64,000 bases of DNA from Lunularia cruciata. Its lineage: Eukaryota > Streptophyta > Marchantiopsida > Lunulariales > Lunulariaceae. Shown piece by piece: positions 9,821 to 18,752 of the stretch. Numbering within the stretch: position 1 is the stretch's first letter; each line of letters starts with the position of its first letter. The notes beneath the pieces were generated by a model, which searched no databases, was not told the DNA's origin, and saw only the letters and a program-made list of their open reading frames with translations. A program made the translations under genes and the position numbers. The DNA is taken from assembly GCA_948567375.1 (NCBI GenBank), contig OX419760.1, forward strand, positions 32,736,001 through 32,800,000. The letters are read 5' to 3'.

Positions 9821-10182
9821 TGTAAAAGACCAAAACCGAGGGGAGAAATAGGAGAATGGAAACTTACATTGGGACACTTGAATGAGAGAAAACTCTGAAT
9901 GCCTAACATGAGCTTTGGCTTTGGTATTTATAGGTAGCATACAAGGTCCTTGAGAAGCTTCTCAAGAAGCTTCCTCAAGCTACTTTCTTAGTTAACTTCA
10001 TAGCCCTTGAGAAGCTTCTAGAAGCTTCCTTCTAGAAGCTACTTACTTAAGGTGCAAGCTAAGCTAACCGGGAAGCTTCCCAAGAAGCTACCTAGATACT
10101 TCCGGAATATTCTAGGCTAATTTGTCTTATGTGCTACTTCGTGAGCCTGATTGACTTCATCGCTAAACTCCATATTGTTACA
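9821..10182 (-). repeat. 5' LTR of the inner chromovirus, one repeat unit short
   Basis: 362 bp instead of 426 bp. The missing 64 bp is about one of the tandem heat-shock-element units. It keeps a four-unit site at 10,011-10,028, a three-unit site at 10,100-10,112 and the TATA box (complement of 9,925-9,932). Slippage or unequal exchange between units would explain the loss. Confidence 0.9.
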
Positions 10183-11085
10183 CCTTCAACCACTCACCAT
10201 TCTATCCGCTTGTTGGGAGCATGTGAGCTCGGATCTCATCACATCCTTGCCAAAGACAAAACAAGGACACACCGCAATCGTGGTGTTTGTGGATAAGCTT
10301 AGTAAGCAAATCCACTTGGCACCAACCTATGATACCGTGGATGCTCCAATCTTAGCGCAAATCTACTTCAACAATGTCTTCAAGCATCATGGGATGCCAC
10401 GTGTACTCATCTCTGACCGTGATTCTTGATTTACCGGGAAGTTTTGGCAAGCACTCTTCTAGATACTCGGCACCAAGCTTGCTTTATCCACGGCCTATCA
10501 TCCTCAAACTGATGGACAAACCAAATGTGCAAATTGTACATTGGAGGATATGTTGCGGGCCTTTGTCAATGTCCACCATACCAATTGGGATGAATGTCTT
10601 GCCGTTGCTGAATTAGCCTACAACAATTCCAAATAGGCAAGCACCTGATTTTCTCCCTTCTTTCTCAATTTTGGCCAAGATCTGCTTGTTCCAGATTCTC
10701 TTCTTGCTCCCTCTCCATCTCAGGTTCCTCATACTTCCACATTCTTGACCACTATATCCCAATTGCTCCAACAAGCCAAGTCTCACCTCCTTGTTGCTTA
10801 GAATCGCCAAAAAAAATATGCAGACCACCATCGTCGTGATCTCACCTTTGAAGTTGGTGATAAAATCATGCTATCCTCCATTAACCTCCCTCTCCTACTT
10901 GATACCCAAGTTTGTAAACTTGCCCTTAACTGGATAGGACCCTTTGATATCACCCAAATTGTCTCTCTTGTTGCTTATCATCTTGCCTTACCTTGTCACA
11001 TGTGAATCCATCTTGTCTTTCATGTTTCCAAGTTGAAACCCTTTGTTCCTAACCCCTCTTCCTTTTCCTCTTGAGTCCAACCTCC
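10183..11085 (+). pseudogene. pol: Integrase core and C-terminus of outer pol
   Basis: This continues the integrase after the inner element. The first catalytic Asp is in DLITSLPKTKQGHT, the second in LISDRDS and the Glu in LEDMLRAF. The C-terminal SH3-like part follows (FEVGDKIMLSS, WIGPFDITQIV, HLVFHVSKLKPFVPNP). Stops lie near 10,428, 10,459, 10,634, 10,645, 10,798 and 11,002. The TGA after SSFSS (11,071) is also present in the inner copy. A solo LTR interrupts the frame shortly after, at 11,091. Confidence 0.87.
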
Positions 11086-11090
11086 CCCTA

Positions 11091-11819
11091 TGTAATACTC
11101 CAAGGACAAGAGAAGAGAGAAAACACAGATTGCACACTCAAACAATCGATGTCCCAAGGGAGCACTTTCTCTTTATTATATAGACAAAGAAGATCTCCGC
11201 CAAGGAAGCTCCACCATAGGATTAGGGACACAGATAGGTGACATGTCAGCAAGCTCCACCCTTGGATTACTTACTTGGATGGGTGACATGTCTGGTCTAA
11301 GTCCTATCTTGTTGGTCAAACAAGCTTTGACCGAAGGGAATCTTTTAGGGAATCTTCTTGTAGGAATCTCAAAATCACATAAGGTACCGTTGGAAAGCTC
11401 TCGACAAGACAAAGCAAGGGAGAGGGAAGGCCAAACTTTCCCCCATTGGGAGGAGGGGGGGAATCTGTACAAGGCCGAATTCATCCGTTTAGGCCTCCGA
11501 AATTGCCTTCAAAGATTTCAAGCATATTTCGGTTTAGGTAGAAATCCCCTTTTGGTGATACCTCTTTCTAATCTGTTTAGTCCATCATGTGTAACATCCT
11601 TCCAGATGTTACCAAACCAATTCTCACCTTTAAATCATATGTCTAGCTATTGGTTCTAAGGTTCTCAAGTCTATTTTGGTTTCTGCTCTATTAGTAGAAG
11701 TACTCTTTTGGTGATACTTCTATCTGATCTATTTCAACCATCATGTATAACATCATTCTAGATGTTACCAAACCAAATTTCACATCTAGATCATATGGCT
11801 AGCTCTTGTTGGTATTACA
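11091..11819. mobile_element. Solo LTR of another retrotransposon, 729 bp
   Basis: The segment begins TGTAATAC and ends GTATTACA, and is flanked by exact CCCTA duplications (11,086-11,090 and 11,820-11,824). The inner copy lacks it at the same point, which confirms an insertion. It has no internal coding region. About 125 bp near 11,536-11,656 is repeated imperfectly at 11,695-11,813 (shared AACATC..AGATGTTACCAAACCAA). Its orientation is not determined. Confidence 0.85.
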
Positions 11820-11824
11820 CCCTA

Positions 11825-12040
11825 TCAATGATCATGAGGAGTACGAAGTTGATCGTATCCTTGCACGTCGCCATATCCAACGAGGCCATCGCCAACATAT
11901 GGAGTACAAAGTCCTTTGGAAAGGGTTTCCCCTTCATGATGCCACCTGGGAGCCTCTTTCTCACCTCCAAAATGCACAGACGGCCATCCAGGAATTCGAA
12001 GCTTCACTGGCGACGAGGACGTCACCAACTAGCGGTGGGG
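11825..12040 (+). pseudogene. pol: Chromodomain of outer pol
   Basis: The C-terminal chromodomain (YEVDRILARR, YKVLWKGFPLHDATWEP) is open and intact in this copy but separated from integrase by the solo LTR. Chromodomains of this group are known to steer integration to marked chromatin. Their presence places the family among the chromoviruses. Confidence 0.87.
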
Positions 12041-12045
12041 GAATA

Positions 12046-12471
12046 TGTAACAATATGGAGTTTAGCGATGAAGTTAGTCGGGCTTACGAAGTAGCACATA
12101 AGACAAAGTAGCCTAGAATATTCCGGAAGTATCTAGGAAGCTTCTTGGGAAGCTTCCCGGTTAACTTAGCTTGCACCTTAAGTAAGTAGCTTTTAGAAGG
12201 AAGCTTCTAGAAGCTTCCAACTAGCTTAGCTTGCACGCCAAGTAGGCGGCTTCTAGAAGGAAGCTTCTTGAGAAGCTTCCTAGTTAACTTGGCTTGCACT
12301 CTAAGAAAGCGGCTTGAGGAAGCTTCTTGAGAAGCTTCTCAAGGGCCTTGTATGCTACCTATAAATACCAAAGCCAAAGGTCATGCTAGGCATTTAGAGT
12401 TTTCCCTCATTCAAGTGTCCCAATGTGAGTTTCCATTCTCCTATTTCTCTCCTTGGATTTGGTCTTTTACA
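12046..12471 (+). repeat. 3' LTR of the outer chromovirus
   Basis: 426 bp, TGTAACAATATGG to TCTTTTACA, preceded by the polypurine tract at 12,031-12,045. Perfect heat-shock elements lie at 12,116-12,128 (three units) and 12,200-12,217 (four units), with the TATA box at 12,360-12,367. Confidence 0.93.
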
Positions 12472-12690
12472 GTCACCTTCCTTGGACAGATACTCATGTA
12501 TCTCTTTGTGAAGAGAGGTTTCATTCTAGAGGAGGACGTGATGTACTTGAGTGATGGAGAGGAGGAGATTATACACGAGAGAGAGCATGATGATGATCAT
12601 AAGGAAGTAGATAGCTTGGATGAGGACGAGACTACTGATGATGGGGAGGATGAGGGAGAGGATGAGGATGAGGATGGTGATGGTGAGTGA
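12472..12690 (+). pseudogene. 3' part of the split ORF, with acidic tail
   Basis: This continues the frame of 192-562 after the chromovirus: an alternating hydrophobic piece (GQILMYLFVKRGFI) and then a strongly acidic Asp/Glu tail rich in GAT/GAG codons, stop at 12,690. A good splice-donor-like GGTGAGT at 12,682 might mean that the frame continued by splicing. I did not find a phase-compatible partner exon. Confidence 0.45.
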
Positions 12691-12911
12691 TTGATTGATT
12701 AGATTTGAGTTTTATCATATATATATTCATATATTTGTATGTTGGAAAACATACAAAGTTCTTTTGTATATACCATTACCGGATTTAATAAATGAGTTCA
12801 TTTAAGAAGCTTGAATTAATGAACTTGTGAACTTGTATACTTTTAAATTCAAATATGAATTTGTACTTGATGGATAACTAAATGTACCACTTGTGAACAA
12901 GTGTTCAACAG

Positions 12912-13589
12912 ATTAGTGTTGAGATACAACCCTTACCTTTTGTTGAGATAGCTCCTTTTCACTCTTCTTCCCCTTCACCACTTTCTCCATTTGTGGAGGG
13001 GGTTGGTGATCCCATGCATTTCAGAGTACCTTCACCTCCTTCTTGTTTAGTTGACATCACTCGCATTTTAGATGATTGTGTTTGAGTGGCTGAGTGTAGA
13101 GAGAGAGATCTCCTTGAGCGTGAGAGTAGATTGGAGAGTGTAGAGGAGAGAGAAAGATTAGTGCTAGAGCAAGAGAGACTCCTTTGTGAGCGAGAGGATT
13201 TACTTGCTACAAAGGAGGAGAGGCATCTAACTTTGCTTACTTTTGAGATGGAGAGAGAGCAGAGATTAGGTGACTTGGACATGGACATACTAGGTGCCGC
13301 TGCCATGGCGGAGGGTTACAAGCTCCAGTTACGGAATCAGGCACAAGAGTTAGCATATGCTATAGAGAGGTGCGAGAGTGCACATGTTCATGTAGAGGAG
13401 AGCGAGAGTAGTCTAGCTCAGATGAGAGCTCATGTAGAGGAGAGTGAGATTAGTCTAGCTCATTTGAGGGCTAGTGTGGCTTATCTTGGACCCAGATTAC
13501 GTACTATTGCTCGTGAGACTCATACTCGTCATGAGATGCAAACCCAGACTTATGCCACCCATGTGTTACCTCACAGTGTGGAGACTTAG
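12912..13589 (+). pseudogene. Unknown coiled-coil ORF, broken
   Basis: One frame runs from about 12,912 to a TAG at 13,587. A single TGA stands at 13,083, where CGA would be read through. The first third is rich in Pro and Ser. The rest is a strong Glu/Arg coiled coil with two adjacent 14-residue repeats beginning HVEESE (13,385-13,468). After the TAG a related open stretch (GIQTEFRERIHLSREYI) continues to about 13,660. No known family is recognised; a gag-like or structural protein of an old element is possible. Confidence 0.4.
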
Positions 13590-13764
13590 GGCATTCAGAC
13601 TGAGTTTAGAGAGAGGATTCATCTATCAAGAGAGTATATTCCACATATCCTCTTCCCCGGCTTCCTACGGAAGAAGATTATTATTGTGGATGTTACTTGT
13701 ATGTGTTCATTATGGATTCGTGGTGCTATCAATTTCCATGCATGAGAGAGCGGGATGACTAGGC

Positions 13765-14416
13765 ATGGTTGGTGCCCTCACACAGTTTGGGCCTATAGGG
13801 TGGGTAGCCCGTCTTGGTGTTAGCCATTTCATCCAATTCTGTTTGCTACGCTTTGAGGTTAGCTTTTGGATAGATCTTACTCCGGATGGAGTGGAGTGGT
13901 TGCTACAAAGCATGTGGCAGTGGTCTGAACTCCCGGAGGGAGTTCACACCGGGTCTTGCCTCATGGCCTGCTTTTGTTCTAGAGATATCCAATGAGATTT
14001 TGAGTTCAGAGGACTTAAAGTTAGATCATATGAGCATCATACTCCATTAGGTTTACCTCTTCGTGATCTTTTGATCATAGATAGTTATGCACTCTCTCCT
14101 GAACCATCTACATGGTGCTATCCACCCTATCCACTTCAGTCCTTATAGGGTACATAGAGCATCATACACTTGGTCATTTGACCCTTTGATGAGTGCTTTG
14201 GACAGGTTTGTCCATGACAATAGGCCTGCTATTAGTTGGGCAAAAGAGGAGTGGACATCAGGTAGATTGAGTTCTTATAGTTGTGACTCTTATCCTCTTC
14301 TTGCTAGCGGTATTAGGCATCAAGACTTGGATGAGAGCAAGTGGCCCCTATGGTGGTCATTGAGTCCATTTAGGATTCAACATCAGTATACCGTCATAGA
14401 CTTGAGGATGGAGTAG
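13765..14416 (+). pseudogene. Degenerate coding-like remnant, unknown
   Basis: Open pieces at 13,765-13,995 and 14,087-14,416, in changing frames, have protein-like composition (many Trp, Pro, Tyr). They probably belonged to the same lost ORF as the coiled-coil piece upstream. I see no motif that names it. Confidence 0.25.
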
Positions 14417-14739
14417 TAGCACTTAGACACCATAGTGCATCTCCCTCTTCTTCTTCACCTCCTTGACCTCCATAGTCATAGGTTTAGGTTCTATTGGCTC
14501 CCCATTTATATACATATTATGTTCATTTCTCTCCATATATACATTTATGTTTTAGTTTACACTTGTGAACTCTCATATTGTTGTCTAACTTTTGTATTTT
14601 CATGTGATATATACTCAATTGTGCCTTGTGTATCAAACGTGTCATTCCCTTTCAAATATGTGTGCCATTTCCATCAAAAGTCACCACCCTAAACCCATCA
14701 TGAATGGCCTTCAGCTCCAATGCATGCCATTGAGTGTCT

Positions 14740-14935
14740 ACTAGCCATGACTTGCATCAACGAGTCCGATGAGCACCTACCAAATTTATGAGTACCTCCT
14801 AGCATCTTTGAGTGCCTCCCAACGGCCACGAGTGTCAACTAGCACCTACCAAATTTGCGCTGCGAGCGCCTACTAGCGCCCACTAGCTTCGACGAGCGCC
14901 TACTAGCGCCGATGAGCACCGACGAGCACTAGATG
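14740..14935. repeat. Degenerate short tandem repeat (GAGCGCCTACTAGCGCC type)
   Basis: Variants of a unit of about 18-20 bp, CGAGCGCCTACTAGCGCC, follow each other, best preserved at 14,863-14,931. The block is GC-richer than its surroundings. A longer imperfect pair (GGGCGGCTATGAGNGCCAACTCGTG) follows at about 14,995 and 15,068. Confidence 0.5.
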
Positions 14936-15269
14936 GCCTTTATTCCTTTTTAGTGTTGCATTGAGCAGTGACTAGCAGCAATAGGAAAGACTTTTGGGCG
15001 GCTATGAGTGCCAACTCGTGGCATCTTGGGCTTACTGTGCTACTAGCAGCTGCAAGAAAGACTTTATGGGCGGCTATGAGGGCCAACTCGTGCGCTTACT
15101 ATGTGTGGCCAAGGAAAAACATGAGAAGAACTGAGTGGTAACGAGCAACATCAAAAACATGAGAGGAATTGAGTGGTAAGAAGCTGCATCAGGCAAATAC
15201 TAGAAGCATTTATCAAGTTTCCATAACTCATCTTTATTATAATCATAATAAAGGTTACATGGTGGTATA

Positions 15270-16673
15270 TTATTCACTATCAATAGAGTATGATGGATGT
15301 TGAACATGAGTGAGCACTTTAAAATAGTTACTTAATTCCTCAAGAGTTTTCCCTGCTTGTATGAGACTCATTTTGATTTCATGAGTGCGCTTTGATTCTA
15401 AACTCTTCTCCTTAAATTTGTGTTTGTCTACCCTAACTTTCCTTTTATCTACGCTCAATTTTTTCTCAATTTCAATTTTCATCTTCTCTGTCTCTAATCT
15501 AACACACTCTGCTTCCATTCTCATCATTGTTTTCTCTCTCTTCCTCATGTTGGTGGCTTCTAGTTTAGCTAGTCATAACTTCTCTCTGGATTCTATAGTA
15601 TCTGCCTTCAACATGGTAATTTTTGCTAAATCATGAGACAATGACATACTAGGTGACAACTTGGGTACCTTACTTGCAGATATTCCACCTTTCCTCCTCT
15701 TTGGGTCACTTTACCCTTCTTGGTTGGCAAAAGCACAACCGGATCCATCTCTTGTAGAAATTAAAGGCGATGGTGTAATGGAAGGCGAGTTCTCAATCGG
15801 TGGAACAAATGGAGACTCATCCTTAGGTGATAGGATTCCATTCTCCATGCCACTTGGTAAGCTTTCCACCCCTTGGGTGTTTGCGACCAACTCAAGGCCC
15901 AAGTTAGGGAGCACCACCTCTAGAGGAGATGAGAATTGGGAGCACTCTTGCACACCTTCATGGACCTCCTCCTCACCAGCCTCACAAATCTTGCTCAAAT
16001 TAGGATTACAATCTCCTAAACTTACCATTGTCGGTGTACTTATGTTTGCTTTGGTCCCAAACATGGCTTCCATTCTTGCAAAATGCGGGCACATTCCATT
16101 CAATTTATCTTCTATAGTTCTCCACCCTTTGCCATATTCCTTCTCGGTGAGACCTTCTCCCGTAGACTTGTTCTTAAGCTCACGAGTTTCTTTGTATTAT
16201 TTCATGTACCGAAACCATTTCTTGTAAAGTCTGTCACCTGTCATAGAAGTAGGAAATCCTTGACCCTCCCTAATAAAAAAGGTTGCCATGAAACTAAATG
16301 CGGTCAATTTCTGAATGGGCTTTCTACAATTCCCACCATGAATTTGTGCAAAATGCTCAAGGTACTCCAAATAATCCAATATTTGGCTATAATGGTATGT
16401 TGCCATGCAAAATTGTTCATCTTCCTTGGTTTTGCTGGGCATAGAAGAAGCCATCCTCAACAAGTCTCCAAATTTCCCTAATGGTTGTTGAGGTTGCAAA
16501 TCCAAAGACGACTCTATAGGTCCCGGATCAGCGGTCGATAAGTGAGTCTCCTACACTAAAACATGGTACTTGATCTCCCATTGCAAAAAGTTTGTTGCAC
16601 TCCTAGCGTAAGAATAGTCAGAATCGTCGCCCTCTAATCAATTTCTTGGTTGCCGCATGGCGGCGTTGATCAT
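15270..16673 (-). pseudogene. 468-codon unknown ORF broken by five nonsense codons
   Basis: Read on the minus strand from an ATG at 16,673, one frame continues to a stop at 15,270 with five internal stops and no frameshift. Each stop is one C-to-T change from Gln or Arg. The middle part (MATYHYSQILDYLEYL, GQGFPTSMTGDRLYKKWFRY) is globular. It is followed by a low-complexity Ser/Pro region and a C-terminal Lys/Glu coiled coil (EKMKIEIEKKLSVDKRK). The layout of a small DNA-binding-like domain plus coiled coil resembles the second ORF of PIF/Harbinger-type transposons, but no Myb/SANT signature is clear, so this is only a suggestion. Confidence 0.55.
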
Positions 16674-17498
16674 TTCCCACACCAATACAAAACTACAAAA
16701 CCGCTGTTAGTTGCCTGACAACTCGCACATTTGTCCAGAGGGTGGTGAATTCGAGTTTAGAAATTTGAATTGTTGGGCAGGGCAATTTTGGATCTTGAAT
16801 ACGGAAACCAGATCATCAATCATACATGACTCAAATGACCACGTTGCAACTCTCTTGAGGAAACACTGTCACTCTTTCTGACAATCATTTATTTAGTTGT
16901 GGCATTCCTCTTTCTGACGATCATTTATTTAGTTGTGGCATTCCCAAACATCCATACCATATAATTTAATTTTTATAAATGAATACAATTTGCAAAATAT
17001 ATCCCTTAACCAAAGGTACATAGCATTCAGTTATTATAATCTCGTTTAATGATACGAGATCTCATTATAGAGTTCACTAAAAAATATTACAAATTTTGTT
17101 ATTTCTCGCATCGCAAAGACATCTATCAAATCTATTTCTGAAACCCCCTTTTGAAACCGACACTTTCCGCCCCAACAAGATAACCATCTCTTGAAACTTC
17201 TGCCAGGATTACAGTTAGACGCTACTAGTAACGTACAAGGTAGCGGGTCCGAGACTCTCAGCTCTAAACTTACAGTAGGGAAGTTTCGAGTCGCCAAGCA
17301 CAACAGAAGTACTGTATCCCGAGCTGATAGTCATATGACAAAAAGAGGCCGGCCGGCTTAGTCCACAGACTAGCAGCCAAATTCAATCAGCGTCTCCATT
17401 ATTGGCCGTGGTTGGAGAAAAAAGTCCGCGGTCTGCGGACTGTCTAGCCAACCAGTAAGTTCTCCTAGGGTGCCGATCACGTGAGAGTGCAAACTTAC
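16674..17498. other. Intergenic, with a 36-bp tandem duplication
   Basis: No gene is seen. A 36-bp unit is duplicated in tandem at 16,872-16,907 and 16,908-16,943. A small perfect hairpin (AGTCCGC, loop GGTCT, GCGGACT) lies near 17,425-17,445, and a G-box core CACGTG near 17,478. Confidence 0.6.
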
Positions 17499-17957
17499 CT
17501 TTTGAGCTCAATACTGCAGTAACTTCCCGCGGGGGAGCTCCTGCGAGGAAAGCCACGGCAAAGCAATGGAAGGAAGGGAAGCTACCACTGCCAGTTCCCA
17601 TTTCGAGTTTGTAGGCAGAGAGGGAGAGAACGGCTGTCTGGTCCCACGCAAAGGGGAGGGCGGGAGGAGGGATCTTTTCCTATTCCAGAGCGCGGAGTTA
17701 TGTGTTAGGCTCATCCTCGAGCTACGACGAGGAAGATCCGTACACGTCGTTCGGGCTGAGTAGCGTTGACTCAGGACCTGCTGCTGATGCGCAAGGGTTG
17801 CGGGAGGGAAGGAGTCTTGCAGCATTGGATAGGTAGAAGAGGAGTCGGAGGAGAAGAACAGGCTCAGGTGCAGATATAGGGAAGACTCAGTCGCGGAACT
17901 GCCGGAGGACGCTGCTGGCTGGGATGGCCTCTTGAAAGCAGGTGTGGGGTGGATCAT
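17499..17957 (-). CDS. Possible first exon(s) of a divergent gene
   Basis: This GC-rich stretch has two overlapping candidates on the minus strand. One is a Ser/Pro-rich 149-codon ORF (ATG at 17,957, stop at 17,508). The other is a shorter ORF from an ATG at 17,601 that runs open into a near-perfect donor (AAAAG|GTAAG at 17,499). The latter starts with a hydrophobic leader-like stretch (FHCFAVAFLAG). I cannot find convincing downstream exons. It may be a real gene start sharing a promoter with the S-acyltransferase gene, or merely leader sequence. Confidence 0.25.
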
Positions 17958-18752
17958 CTGCAAGAAGACACCGAATAAGAGGAGAGCAAGGTGTGGTGCG
18001 TCGGCCGGCCGTGGGAGGGGTGCGGATGGAGGAATGACGAAATGAAAGGACCGATGGGCTTTTGACTGGCAGACTCCTCCAGTTTGGTGGATTGGGATGG
18101 TTTGGTGGATTGATATAATATACTCTAAGAGGAGAGGAGGGATGAGCGCATAGTGTTGGGTCTATTCGCGTGTCCTGCCTTCTTTAGGGGTTTAGAACAA
18201 GGTAGAGTGTAGACTCACTCGGGGCTCGTTTACAGGTATGTCTGTTTATATATGAGCGGCGATGACTTCTTTGTTCGAAGATATTCTCCTCTTGCGTGTC
18301 TTTTGTACAGTATATGTGTAGAGTACAGTTCGTTGCGAACTCTGGTCGGCAGTTCGGACGTGAAGTCGTGGAATTCTGCGAGAAGGCGATTGTTCTTAAT
18401 TGCTCGCGCAACTGTTGGCGTCAGCAACTCGTGTAAAGGATAGAGTAATTAGGGGATTTGTTAACGTAGGTAGTGTTTAAATGTGAGCCTCATACCAAAG
18501 TATTCGGGACTAGGTTAGTCAGTCTCGAAGCTTTCACTGACAGATAGATCGTCTCTCACTGGTTGGAAAGCAGTAATCATCATCATCTTCTTTTCACCGC
18601 GACCGTTTAGACTGCTGAGATTGTGTTGAGTCGCGTTCACCGATCACTTTCTTCCAGGTTATCGATCTTCGGTTTTTGGTTTTGTTGATCGAAATTGTAC
18701 AGACAAATGCGTAGGGTGGTGAGTTGAAGAACTCCTGGAAGGTTCGAGTAGG
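17958..18752 (+). promoter_or_regulatory. Promoter and 5' UTR region of the S-acyltransferase gene
   Basis: About 800 bp of mixed composition without a convincing ORF lie between the divergent candidate and the ATG at 18,753. The last 200 bp have the pyrimidine-rich look of a plant 5' UTR. No TATA box could be assigned with confidence. Confidence 0.45.

Larger units (their letters stand above)
4596..10182 (-). mobile_element. Inner Ty3/gypsy chromovirus, same family, inverted
   Basis: A 5,587-bp element on the minus strand lies inside the integrase of the outer copy. Its 3' LTR is 4,596-5,021 (426 bp) and its 5' LTR is 9,821-10,182 (362 bp). It is flanked by perfect CCTTC duplications. From protease to chromodomain (about 8,621 down to 5,046) it keeps one reading frame with about ten nonsense codons and no frameshift. 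It is younger than the outer element because it interrupts it. Confidence 0.93.
563..12471 (+). mobile_element. Ty3/gypsy chromovirus, full length, with two nested insertions
   Basis: Two 426-bp LTRs (563-988 and 12,046-12,471) enclose gag, protease, RT, RNase H, integrase and a chromodomain, in the Ty3/gypsy order. The 5-bp target duplication is GTCAT (558-562) and GTCAC (12,472-12,476), with one mismatch. The left LTR begins TA rather than TG. Without the inverted copy at 4,596-10,182 and the solo LTR at 11,091-11,819 the element is about 5.6 kb. By eye the LTRs differ at about 12 of 426 positions, nearly all transitions. Several stops and at least two frameshifts make this copy non-autonomous. 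Confidence 0.93.

Noticed and set aside
12682-12912. An intron (GGTGAGT ... CAACAG) joining the acidic tail to the coiled-coil ORF
   Set aside because: The phases do not match and the only compatible acceptor leads straight into a stop.
15270-16673. A PIF/Harbinger Myb/SANT protein as a firm call
   Set aside because: The coiled-coil layout fits, but I could not see the tryptophan pattern of a SANT domain.
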